Below, piece after piece: positions 17,241-25,490 of a stretch of 64,000 nt of DNA. The notes below the pieces were generated by a model. It made no database searches. It was not told where the DNA came from and worked only from the letters and a program-made list of their open reading frames with translations. The stretch's first letter is position 1. Each line of letters begins with the position of its first letter. The position numbers were made by a program, and so were the translations under genes. Source of the stretch: Micromonosporaceae bacterium KJ-029 (GTDB lineage Bacteria > Actinomycetota > Actinomycetes > Mycobacteriales > Micromonosporaceae); assembly GCA_005402585.1 (NCBI GenBank), contig BIFP01000016.1, positions 62,001 through 126,000 of the forward strand, written 5' to 3'.

Positions 17241-18440
17241 ATGGATGCACGCCAGCTGGGCGGACCGCCGGACCCGGCGGTTGCCGGGGACCCCGCGCAG
17301 TTGGTGGCCCAGCTCCACCGGCTGCGCGCCTGGGCGGGGCAGCCTTCGCTGCGAGTCCTGCGGGAACTCGCCGGGACCCGTTCGGGGCCGGGAAGCCAGC
17401 GACTGGAGGCCCTGCCCAGCAGCACCACCCACGAGGTGCTCGCCGGCAAGCGACTGCCCCGACTGCCTCGACTGGAGTTTGTCGAGTCGTTCGTGCGGGC
17501 CTGTCTGCGTGCCCGACATCGGCCGGAACACGAGATCGAAACCGAGGTCGAACGTTGGCGGCAGGCATGGCGCGCACTGACCGAGACCCCGACGCCCCGC
17601 GAGGACCGCACCGGCGATGAAGGTGGTCCGGCCTCGATCGCCGGTGTCGACGGGGCCGTCCCGGACCCCGATCGGTCGGCCGAGCCACCGGCGCCGGTGC
17701 GGTCACTGCCGACGCCGCGAGCACCGGTGATGTCACCGCCACCAGTACGAACAGCGGTACCGGGGCCGACGAGCCGCTGGCGGCTGCTCGCCGCGACGGC
17801 GCTGGTCTTCTTCCTGATCGGCGGGGCCGCCGGGGTGACCGGCACCCGGATGCTCCACGAGGGCCAGCAGTCGCCGTCCGGGGGCCCGGCCGACCGTCGT
17901 GATTCCGGTGAGCTGCCCAGCGGTGCCGTCGTCGTCAGCGCCCCGACGGCCGGGTGCGCGGCCACCGGGCCTCGACCTGCCGGCACCGAGCTGGTTGGCG
18001 ACAGTGGCTTCACCACCGGAACCACCGGCCCCTGGGACCTGAGCGCGGCGACCGTGGACATCTCCGCCGGGAGCGGCCGGATGTGGGCCCGGGTGCTGGG
18101 CGGCACAGCCGATCCCTGGGACGCGATCCTCATGTACCGGGGCATCCAGCTGGTCGAGGGGCGGCGCTACACGCTCTCATTCGACATTCTCACCAGCGCC
18201 CCGACCCAGATCCGGGTCACCGTGCAGGAGAACCGGCCACCCGAGTATCCGGCGGTGCTGATACGTGACCTCGACGCCGATCCGGTGCCCTGCCACCAGC
18301 GGCTTCCCTTCGTCGCGGACCGGAGTACCGGGCGGGGGGAGATCACCTTTCAGCTCGGCGGTCATCCCGAGACCTACCACGTCATGCTGGCCAACCTCTC
18401 ACTCGTCGAGGAGGACGCGGCCCCGAGCCGAAACGGGTAG
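17241..18440 (+). CDS. Membrane-anchored helix-turn-helix protein with extracellular CBM4/9-like domain
   Basis: About 399 residues in three parts. Residues 18-112 resemble the actinobacterial XRE-like HTH (LVAQLHRLRAWAGQPSLRVL, STTHEVLAGKRLPRL, EFVESFVRACLRARH). A Pro-rich linker leads to one membrane segment at about 180-201 (WRLLAATALVFFLIGGAAG). Residues 250-392 form a CBM4/9-like beta-sandwich (ELVGDSGF, GRRYTLSFDI, EITFQLGG, LANLSLVEE). The same fold occurs twice in the next gene. The design suggests a one-component sensor: sugar outside, DNA-binding inside. The ATG at 17241 follows GGAGG; an earlier start at 17145 is possible. Confidence 0.72.
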   Translation: MDARQLGGPPDPAVAGDPAQLVAQLHRLRAWAGQPSLRVLRELAGTRSGPGSQRLEALPSSTTHEVLAGKRLPRLPRLEFVESFVRACLRARHRPEHEIETEVERWRQAWRALTETPTPREDRTGDEGGPASIAGVDGAVPDPDRSAEPPAPVRSLPTPRAPVMSPPPVRTAVPGPTSRWRLLAATALVFFLIGGAAGVTGTRMLHEGQQSPSGGPADRRDSGELPSGAVVVSAPTAGCAATGPRPAGTELVGDSGFTTGTTGPWDLSAATVDISAGSGRMWARVLGGTADPWDAILMYRGIQLVEGRRYTLSFDILTSAPTQIRVTVQENRPPEYPAVLIRDLDADPVPCHQRLPFVADRSTGRGEITFQLGGHPETYHVMLANLSLVEEDAAPSRNG

Positions 18441-18533
18441 CTACTCCCTGTAGCGGTAGCGATATCGATGTGATGTTGAGGCGGGCAATGCTGAGGCCGG
18501 CAAATGCCGATTCCCTCCCTGTAGGAGTCCTCA

Positions 18534-20777
18534 GTGGTCCGTACTCCCTTGTCCGCGTTGCCACCACCGGGTCCCCGACCCAGACGATTCGCCCGCCTGC
18601 TGGCCGGCACCGTGCTCGCCACGGTGGTGGGAAGCACCCTCGCGGCACCCGCCCAGCCGGCGGCCGCGTCGCCCCTGGCGGAGCTGATCAGCAACGGCAC
18701 GTTCGGTACCGGCTCCACGGCGTCCTGGTGGAACAGCCAGCACACCAGCTTCCAGGTCGTTGCCGGGCAACTCTGCGTCGACGTGGCCGGCGGTACGACC
18801 AACGTGTACGACGCGCTGGTCGGTCAGAGCGGCATCACCCTGACCCAGGGCAAGGCGTACGCGCTCGCCTTCGATGTCAAGGCGAATGCGTCGGTCAACA
18901 TCCGGGCCCGGGTGCAGCTCGAAGCCGCCCCACAGACGTCCACTCTCGACCAGGGCGTCCAAGCCGACGCCGGCCTGCGCCGGATCTCGGTCCCGTTCAC
19001 CTCGTCGATCGGCACCTCCAGCGGGCAGGTGGTCTTTCAACTCGGCGGTCGGTCGCAGGCGGTGACCGTGTGCCTGGACAACATTTCCCTGATCGAGACG
19101 GAGCTGATCGGCAACGGCACCTTCGACAGCGCCACCACACCCTGGTGGCGTAGCAACACCGCGACCCAGCTCGGCGTGGACGGCCAACGGCTCCGGGTCA
19201 GCGTGGGCAGCGCCACCGCCCAGCCCTGGGACGACATCGTCGGTCTGAGCGGCTTGACGCTGCGGGCTGGCCGCACCTACCGGATAAAGTTCGACGCCTC
19301 GGCCAGTGCCGCGCGTAGTGTCCAGGCGATCGTGCAGCGGGAGGCCGCCCCGTACACCGCGCCGTTCAGTCGCAGCATCAACCTCACCACCACCCCCCAG
19401 CACTTCTCGTTCACCTTCACCTCGCCGCTGGCGGCCAGCGACGCGCAGGTGATCTTTCACCTTGGCGGCGGTCCCGCTTTCACCGCCTGGCTCGACAACG
19501 TCTCACTGGTCGAACTGACCGAGGCACCGTTCGATCCGGTGCGCTACTGGAACGGCGTGCTGATCGACGCGTACCGCGCCGCGACCGGCACCGCAGCCGG
19601 TCCGACCGTGCTCACCCGAGCCGGCGCGATGATGCACGGCGCGATCTACGACGCGGCCACCTCGGTGCTGCCGACCGGCCAGCCGTACCTGGTCCGGGTG
19701 CCGGTCACCGCGGACAGTGTCGCCCCGTCCCTGGAAGCGGCGATCAACAAGGCGGCGTACAGCACGCTGGTGGCGGCGTTCCCGGGCCGTAGTTTCACCG
19801 CGAACCTGAACCACGCCACCGCCCAGCTTCCGAGCGGCACCAGCCAGCTCCAACTCGACCGGGGCTCCTCGATCGGCGCGCAAGCAGCCGACGCCATGAT
19901 CCAGGCCCGAAGCAACGACGGTTCCACCAACAACACGCCGTACCAGTTGGACAACGTTCCCGGCTCGTGGCGGCCAACGGACTCCCGGCAGGCGCTGGCG
20001 CCGAACTGGGGTCTGGTCACGCCGTTCGTGATGACCTCGGGCTCGCAGTTCCGCCCGCCGCCACCGATGGGCGCCACCTCCTACGCGGATCTGCTCAGCA
20101 AGCCGGAGTACGGTGTCCAGCTCAACGAGGTCAAGCAGTTGGGCGCGAGGAACTCGACCACGCGTACCGCCACCCAGACCGAAATCGCCCACTTCTGGGC
20201 CAACGACCTGGACGGCACGTACAAGCCGCCGGGGCAGTTGCTGGACCACACCACGATCCTGTCGGTGCAGCGTGGCCTGAGCATCATGGAGAACGTCCGG
20301 CTCTACGGGCTGGTGGGGCTGGCACTCGGGGACGCCGGCATCGTCGCCAGGGACGGAAAGTTCCTGACCAACATCGACCTGTGGCGACCGGAGACCGCGA
20401 TCCAGCGCGCCCACGAGGACGGGCGGCCGGAAACCGTCGCGGACCCCAACTGGCGACCGCTGTCCAAGGACCTCGCCGGGGTCAGCTTCTCCCCGCCGTT
20501 CCCGGCGTACGCCTCCGGGCACGCCACCTTCGGCGGGGCCTGGGCGGGGATCATGCGGCTCTACTTCGGTACCGACGACCTGGCCTTCACCGCCACCACC
20601 GATGACCCGTACGCGTCGGGGGTCACCCGGAGGTTCACCAGCTTCAGCCAGGCGGCGACCGAGAACGCGATAAGCCGGATCTACCTCGGGGTGCACTTCC
20701 GGATCGACGCCGACGCCGGTGTCGCCTCCGGCAACGCGCTGGCGGAGTACGTCTTCGCCAACCAGCTTCGCCCGTAG
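18534..20777 (+). CDS. Secreted vanadium-haloperoxidase/PAP2-family protein with two CBM4/9-like domains
   Basis: 747 residues. The GTG at 18534 follows AGGAG. A Tat-like or Sec signal (RRFARLLAGTVLATVVG ... AQPAAA) is followed by two homologous CBM4/9-like domains (about 48-190 and 190-325; ELISNGTF / ELIGNGTF, FQLGG / FHLGG, LDNISLIE / LDNVSLVE). Residues 330-747 are a vanadium-dependent haloperoxidase-like PAP2 domain with oxyanion-binding motifs LWRPETAIQRAHEDG, FPAYASGHATFGGAW and ISRIYLGVHFRIDAD. It may act as an extracellular phosphatase or halide peroxidase on carbohydrate. It shares the CBM type with the upstream HTH protein, 93 bp away. Confidence 0.85.
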   Translation: MVRTPLSALPPPGPRPRRFARLLAGTVLATVVGSTLAAPAQPAAASPLAELISNGTFGTGSTASWWNSQHTSFQVVAGQLCVDVAGGTTNVYDALVGQSGITLTQGKAYALAFDVKANASVNIRARVQLEAAPQTSTLDQGVQADAGLRRISVPFTSSIGTSSGQVVFQLGGRSQAVTVCLDNISLIETELIGNGTFDSATTPWWRSNTATQLGVDGQRLRVSVGSATAQPWDDIVGLSGLTLRAGRTYRIKFDASASAARSVQAIVQREAAPYTAPFSRSINLTTTPQHFSFTFTSPLAASDAQVIFHLGGGPAFTAWLDNVSLVELTEAPFDPVRYWNGVLIDAYRAATGTAAGPTVLTRAGAMMHGAIYDAATSVLPTGQPYLVRVPVTADSVAPSLEAAINKAAYSTLVAAFPGRSFTANLNHATAQLPSGTSQLQLDRGSSIGAQAADAMIQARSNDGSTNNTPYQLDNVPGSWRPTDSRQALAPNWGLVTPFVMTSGSQFRPPPPMGATSYADLLSKPEYGVQLNEVKQLGARNSTTRTATQTEIAHFWANDLDGTYKPPGQLLDHTTILSVQRGLSIMENVRLYGLVGLALGDAGIVARDGKFLTNIDLWRPETAIQRAHEDGRPETVADPNWRPLSKDLAGVSFSPPFPAYASGHATFGGAWAGIMRLYFGTDDLAFTATTDDPYASGVTRRFTSFSQAATENAISRIYLGVHFRIDADAGVASGNALAEYVFANQLRP

Positions 20778-20805
20778 CCGGCCCCGCCCCTTTCTCCTCG
20801 ATGCT

Positions 20806-20837
20806 GTTCTGGGTACGGCTGCGGCCGTACCCAGAAC
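20806..20837. terminator. 14-bp perfect hairpin between convergent genes
   Basis: GTTCTGGGTACGGC / GCCGTACCCAGAAC pair around TGCG, 28 nt after the haloperoxidase stop and 13 nt before the kinase stop. Confidence 0.75.
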
Positions 20838-20850
20838 GCGGTTCGCGGCC

Positions 20851-22038
20851 TCACCGACCCAGGTCCGGCGCCGGCGCGGCATCCGCCGCCGGCAGCGTCA
20901 CCGTCACCTCCAGGCCACCGCCGGGCTGCGCGACGGCGGCCACCGTGCCGCCGTGCGCGTCACACACCGCCCGGACGATGGACAGGCCGAGCCCCGACCC
21001 GCGCGCCCCGGTCCGTTCCCGGCCGCCCCGCCGGAACGGCTCGAACAGCCCCGGCACGTCCGCCTGGTCCACCTCGAAGCCGGTGTTGCCCACCACCAGC
21101 CAGGAGCGTTGCCCGTCCGAGCCGGTACGCACCCAGAGCCGGCCGTGCAGGTGGTTGTAGCGGACCGCGTTCTCGATCAGGTTGCCGGCCAGCCGGTCCA
21201 GCAGGCCGGGATCGCCGACCACCGGCGCCGGTTCCAGTGAGGTCCGCACGTCCAGCTTGATCCGGTCCACCTCCCGGCGGACCGCGGAAAGCGCGTTGGC
21301 GGTGCCGGCGGCCAGGTCGCACTCGGTGCGCCGGCCGAGCCGGCGACCCGTCTGCGCCTCGCTGCGCGCCAGTACCAGCAGCGCGTCGACCAGGTTGTTT
21401 GCCCGCTCGGAGGCGTCCCGCACCACGGTCGCCATCCGGCGGTACTCGGCCGCGTCCGCCTCGTCGTCGCTGAGCGTCACGTCGATCTCGGTACGCATCA
21501 CCGCCAGCGGCGTACGCAGCTCGTGCGAGGCGTTGGCGACGAACCGCTTCTGCGCCTCGAAGGCGACGGCGATCCGGTCCAGCATCGCGTCGAAGGTGTC
21601 GGCCAGCTCGGCCACCTCGTCGTCCGCGCCGGAGTAGCCGATCCGCTGGTCCAGCGTGGTCTCGCCGAGCCGCCGCGCGGTCGCGGTGACCTGGTGCAAC
21701 GGCCGCAGCGCCCGGCCGGCGACCGCGTACGCCCCGACCACCCCGACCACCCCGATCGCCAGCAACGCGGCCAGCCCCTTGGCCAGCAGCTCTCCGGAGG
21801 CCGAGTCGACCAGCTGCCGCTGCCACGTGGCCGCGTCCAGTGAACGCCCGTCGGCCAGCAACACCGTGGTGCCCGGCAGCAGCTCGTCGGTGGGCCGCAG
21901 CGCGTCGCGGACCAGTAGCCAGGCCAGCAGCACCAGGATCGCACCGGCGCCGACCAGCAGGACGCCGTTGAGCAGGGTCAGCCGCAGCCGCAGCGTGGGA
22001 CGTAGGCGCAGGGTGGGCCGGCGCCGCAGGGCGGCCAT
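20851..22038 (-). CDS. Two-component sensor histidine kinase
   Basis: A 395-residue membrane kinase. Two membrane segments (about 22-45 and 85-108) enclose a short external loop of some 40 residues. They are followed by HAMP, the phosphoacceptor helix FVANASHELRTPLAVM, the N box NLIENAVRYN and the G box GSGLGLSIVRA. The ATG at 22038 overlaps the response-regulator stop (TGATG), so the pair is coupled; GTG 22041 is an alternative. The last 35 bp of coding sequence exist a second time at 16185, bordering the haloperoxidase module. The signal is unknown. Confidence 0.93.
   Translation of the reverse strand: MAALRRRPTLRLRPTLRLRLTLLNGVLLVGAGAILVLLAWLLVRDALRPTDELLPGTTVLLADGRSLDAATWQRQLVDSASGELLAKGLAALLAIGVVGVVGAYAVAGRALRPLHQVTATARRLGETTLDQRIGYSGADDEVAELADTFDAMLDRIAVAFEAQKRFVANASHELRTPLAVMRTEIDVTLSDDEADAAEYRRMATVVRDASERANNLVDALLVLARSEAQTGRRLGRRTECDLAAGTANALSAVRREVDRIKLDVRTSLEPAPVVGDPGLLDRLAGNLIENAVRYNHLHGRLWVRTGSDGQRSWLVVGNTGFEVDQADVPGLFEPFRRGGRERTGARGSGLGLSIVRAVCDAHGGTVAAVAQPGGGLEVTVTLPAADAAPAPDLGR
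20861..20895 (-). repeat. 35-bp direct repeat, right copy (inside the kinase 3' end)
   Basis: The intact counterpart of 16185-16219, in the same orientation, inside the kinase coding sequence (PAADAAPAPDL). With the left copy it brackets about 4.6 kb. Confidence 0.85.
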
Positions 22039-22706
22039 CACGCCGACACCTCGGCCGTACGGTAGCCGGCGCCCACCACCGTCTCGATCAACGGTGGATC
22101 ACCGAGCTTGCGGCGCAGGGTCATCACGGTGACCCGGACGATCGTGGTGAACGGGTCGGTGTTGGCGTCCCAGACCCGCTCCAGCAGTTCCTCGCTGGAC
22201 ACCACCGCGCCGCGCGCCTTGAGCAGCTCGCAGAGCACGCCGAACTCCTTGTTGGTCAGCTCCACCGGCGTCCCGCCACGGGTGGCCGTACGGCGTGCCG
22301 GATCGACCACCAGATCGGCCAGTTCCAACACCGGCGGCGCCGCCGGGGTGGCCCGCCGACCCAGCGCCTGCACCCGCGCGACCAGCTCGTCGAAGGCGAA
22401 CGGCTTGGGCAGGTAGTCGTCCGCGCCGAGCTGCAACCCCTCGACCCGGTCGGCGACCGTGCCGCTGGCGGTCAGCATCAGCACCCGGGTCAGCGCGCCG
22501 GACGCGGCCAGCTCGGCGCAGATCTGGTCACCGTGCATCCCGGGCAGGTCGCGGTCGAGCACCACCACGTCGTAGCGGGTGACGAAGGCCATCTCGTGAC
22601 CGCTGTCGCCGTCGTAGGCGACGTCCACGGCCATCCCGCGCTTGCGCAGGCCCCGCGCGATCGCGTCGGCGAGGTTGCGCTCGTCCTCGACCACCAGTAC
22701 CCGCAT
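22038..22706 (-). CDS. OmpR-family response regulator
   Basis: 222 residues. The receiver domain has acidic DE at 8-9, the phosphorylated aspartate in VVLDRDLPGMHGD, and the lysine in DDYLPKPFAFDEL. A C-terminal winged-helix DNA-binding domain includes ELTNKEFGVLCELLKA and TIVRVTVMTLRRKLG. The ATG at 22706 follows GGAAGG and starts directly on the receiver strand MRVLVVEDERN; the longer in-frame extension is not used. It is encoded just ahead of its kinase. The divergent C39-like gene is a possible target. Confidence 0.95.
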   Translation of the reverse strand: MRVLVVEDERNLADAIARGLRKRGMAVDVAYDGDSGHEMAFVTRYDVVVLDRDLPGMHGDQICAELAASGALTRVLMLTASGTVADRVEGLQLGADDYLPKPFAFDELVARVQALGRRATPAAPPVLELADLVVDPARRTATRGGTPVELTNKEFGVLCELLKARGAVVSSEELLERVWDANTDPFTTIVRVTVMTLRRKLGDPPLIETVVGAGYRTAEVSA

Positions 22707-22847
22707 GTCCAGCCCTTCCTCACCCACGACCACCCGACAACCTAGCGTCGGCGACCAAGCCCCCGGACCGCGCCGGCCACTGTTGCCGGAAACCTTCGGC
22801 GTGGGCGATGCTCCCGGCAACGAGCGACCACCGCGATGGGAGGCGGC

Positions 22848-24095
22848 GTGACGACATCGGCGCGGGACATCGCGTACCGGGGCTTCCGCTTCCCCGCCGA
22901 CCTGGCGACCGGCAGTCGGACCGGGCTGCGGGCCGGCCGGCACGGTCTGGTGCCGGGCGGCGCCGTGGGCCGGCTGACCCACCCCGACCCGGACGGCCGG
23001 CCACGCCGGTACGAGTGGGGCGCCTGGACGTCACCGCCGGTGCCGGTCGGCTTCGCGGTACGCGAGGTGGTGCCCTCCTGGACCGCGGACGCCCCGGCCG
23101 GCTGCTGGCTGCGGGCCGAGCTGCGCGGCTGGCACGGCGACGCGGCGGCCACCGGCTGGTACGCGCTCGGCGACTGGGCGGCCGACGAGACCACGGTGCG
23201 GCGTACCTCGGTGCCCGGCCAGCGGGACGCCGACGCCCGGGTCGAGACCGACACCCTGCTGGTCGGCGACGCCACGGTGACCGGCTGGCAGCTGCGCATG
23301 ACCCTGCTGCGCCCCGAGGACACCCGGCGCGGCCCGGTGCTGCGCACGGCCGGCGCGGTCGCCAGCGGTGCCCTACCGCCGGCCGACGCTCCTGCGCCGG
23401 TCGACCGGGGTGGGCCGGCCGGCGAGGTGGACCGCGACCGGCCGGGTTCTGGTGGCGGGGAGGGCGGGGCGCCGGGATCGGGCCGCGGGCGGGTGCTGGA
23501 CGTGCCGCGCTGGTCGCAGCGGCTGCACGCCGACCGGTACCCGCAGTGGGGCGGCGGCGGGGACGCGTGGTGCAGCCCCACGTCGACGGCGATGGTGCTG
23601 GCGTACTGGAACGCGTCACCGGCGCCCCGGCAGTACGCCTGGGTCCGCCCACCCGGTCCCCGGCCGGCGGTGGTGCACGCCGCCCGCCAGTGCTACGACC
23701 AGGCGTACGCCGGGACCGGGAACTGGGCGTTCACCACCGCGTACGCCGGGCTGCACGGGATGGACGCCTTCGTGACCCGCCTGCGGTCGCTGACCGAGGC
23801 GGAGGCGTTCGTGGCCGCCGGCATCCCGCTGGTGCTCTCCACCGCGTACCGCCGTGGGCAGGTGCCCGGGCTCGACTACGACACCGCCGGGCACCTGCTG
23901 GTGCTGGTCGGCTTCACCGCCGGGGGCGACCCGGTGCTCAACGACCCGTACGCCCCGAACGACGACGCGGTACGCCGTACCGTGCCCCGGGACCGCTTCG
24001 AGGCCGCCTGGCAGCAGGGTAGCGGCGGGATGGCGTACGTGATCCGGCCGCCCGACGTGCCACTGCCCGCACGACCGGCGCAGCCGAACTGGTAG
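22848..24095 (+). CDS. C39-like peptidase family protein
   Basis: About 415 residues. The first 180 form a beta-rich domain I do not recognise (RDIAYRGFRFP, YEWGAWTSPP, DTLLVGDATVTGW). A glycine/proline-rich spacer leads to a papain-like C39 domain starting VPRWSQRLHADRYPQWG. The candidate nucleophile is in DAWCSPTSTAMVLAYW, the His in GHLLVLVGF and the acidic partner in VLNDPYAP. No signal peptide is evident, which is odd for a family often secreted. GTG 22848 is preferred because GGGAGG lies just before it; ATG 22836 is in frame. It is transcribed divergently from the two-component genes. Confidence 0.8.
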   Translation: MTTSARDIAYRGFRFPADLATGSRTGLRAGRHGLVPGGAVGRLTHPDPDGRPRRYEWGAWTSPPVPVGFAVREVVPSWTADAPAGCWLRAELRGWHGDAAATGWYALGDWAADETTVRRTSVPGQRDADARVETDTLLVGDATVTGWQLRMTLLRPEDTRRGPVLRTAGAVASGALPPADAPAPVDRGGPAGEVDRDRPGSGGGEGGAPGSGRGRVLDVPRWSQRLHADRYPQWGGGGDAWCSPTSTAMVLAYWNASPAPRQYAWVRPPGPRPAVVHAARQCYDQAYAGTGNWAFTTAYAGLHGMDAFVTRLRSLTEAEAFVAAGIPLVLSTAYRRGQVPGLDYDTAGHLLVLVGFTAGGDPVLNDPYAPNDDAVRRTVPRDRFEAAWQQGSGGMAYVIRPPDVPLPARPAQPNW

Positions 24096-24109
24096 CCCTG
24101 TGGATCTGA

Positions 24110-25423
24110 TCAGTCGCGCAACTGCCACACCCCGAAGGACCCGTCGCGGCGGCGGCAGGCGATCAGGTCGTACCGGTACTGGCAGTCGCCGGTGGCGCCG
24201 ACCAGCACGTCGACGCCCACCGGCCGTGGCTCGGCCGGGTCGAGTCGGGCCAGCAGCAGCCCCACGTCGGGCAGCCTGCGCACCCCGAGCGGGTGCGGCA
24301 GGTAGTCGTGGCTGGCGACCAGATCCCAGAGGCCGTAGTCGGTCAGCTGTTCCCCCGTCGCCGCGTCGAGGGCGACCACACCACGGGCGTCCCCTCTGCG
24401 CCCGTTGGTGACGGCCAGGGCGCGCGTCTTCCCGACCGACACGACCTCGACGTCCTCCCTGCTGCTCCACCGGGCGGCCCCGGTGCCCGGGTCCAACAGG
24501 TGTGCGCCGCCGTCGTCGGTCCGGACGCAGAGCAGGGCGCCGCACGAGGCGACAAAGACGGCCAGCGGCACCGTCACCTGCCAGCGTTGGACCAGCCCGT
24601 CCAGGTCGTACGCGGTGACCGTCGTCGAGTTGCGGACCATCAGCACCAGATCACCGACCACCGACGCTTGCTGATAACCGGCCAGTTCGTCGTCGTAAAG
24701 CCCCGGTTGGCGGTGCCGGATCGCACCCGTCTCCGGATCCAGTACCTTCAGATCGCCGCCGGACGTGGGGACCACGATGGCGTCGATCACGCCGGCACGC
24801 TCGTGGTAGACCAGCCCGGCAGCCGCCTGCAACGACGTCGACCACAGTTCACGGCCGCTGGTCACCTCGACCGAGCGCATCGTGATCTGCTCGTCCTGAC
24901 CGCGCGTGTGTAGCAGCGCGCGATTCGAGGCGTCGAGCGTCGCGAACCCGGGTGCCCGCCAGCGCTGCTGCCCAGTGCGGACGTCGAGCAACACCGTCTC
25001 GAGACTGTCCTGACCCACCGGCAGAGCCATGGAAAGCAGCACCGCGTCGTCGGCAACCGGCATCACCTGGAAGACATGGTTGCCGGCCGGTAGGGGCATC
25101 CGCCACAGCGGGGCGAGCCGCTGCGGCGTGACGGTGGCGTGCTCCGGCCGGGGGTAGGCGACCAGTTCCTGACTGCCGTCGGTCACGCCAGGCATCGGTG
25201 TGACGGCGAAGATCTGACCCTCGGCGAGGATCAGTTCGGACGACAGGCTGCCAGGCAGCGTCGCGTACACCCGAGCGGTCGGCGGGACGGCGCCGGCCAG
25301 AGCCAGCAGCGCGACCAGCGCCACCAGCCCCGCTCCCAGCCGACGACTGCTCGGCGGACGCCGCCGACGTGGCGGCTCCGGGTCGGTCGGCTCGGCCAGC
25401 TCACCGAGGTCGATCAACGCCAC
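24110..25423 (-). CDS. Membrane-anchored PQQ-like beta-propeller protein, paralog 1 of 5
   Basis: 437 residues. A short cytoplasmic N-terminus carries the array-wide motif LIDLGELAEPTDPEPPRRRR, then one membrane segment (LGAGLVALVALLALAGAV). The rest is an external PQQ/WD40-like propeller with repeats such as TGQQRWRAPGF, SGRELWSTSL, LDGLVQRW and TGAARW. Two cysteine pairs (SCGALLC, and C...C around QYRYDLIA) are conserved across the array. GTG 25423 follows GGAGG. Such domains usually serve as ligand-binding or scaffold modules; no catalytic site is visible. It is the last gene of the minus-strand array. Confidence 0.78.
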   Translation of the reverse strand: MALIDLGELAEPTDPEPPRRRRPPSSRRLGAGLVALVALLALAGAVPPTARVYATLPGSLSSELILAEGQIFAVTPMPGVTDGSQELVAYPRPEHATVTPQRLAPLWRMPLPAGNHVFQVMPVADDAVLLSMALPVGQDSLETVLLDVRTGQQRWRAPGFATLDASNRALLHTRGQDEQITMRSVEVTSGRELWSTSLQAAAGLVYHERAGVIDAIVVPTSGGDLKVLDPETGAIRHRQPGLYDDELAGYQQASVVGDLVLMVRNSTTVTAYDLDGLVQRWQVTVPLAVFVASCGALLCVRTDDGGAHLLDPGTGAARWSSREDVEVVSVGKTRALAVTNGRRGDARGVVALDAATGEQLTDYGLWDLVASHDYLPHPLGVRRLPDVGLLLARLDPAEPRPVGVDVLVGATGDCQYRYDLIACRRRDGSFGVWQLRD

Positions 25424-25490
25424 CGCGTCCTCCTCCGTCGCGCTCCTCACGGCCGTCAAGCTGACAACCGACCGTCCACCATGGATCTGC

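Noticed and set aside
16239..20777. SARP as evidence for an antibiotic biosynthetic cluster
   Set aside because: No polyketide, peptide, terpene or other assembly gene lies within the window; the regulator's neighbours are the CBM proteins.
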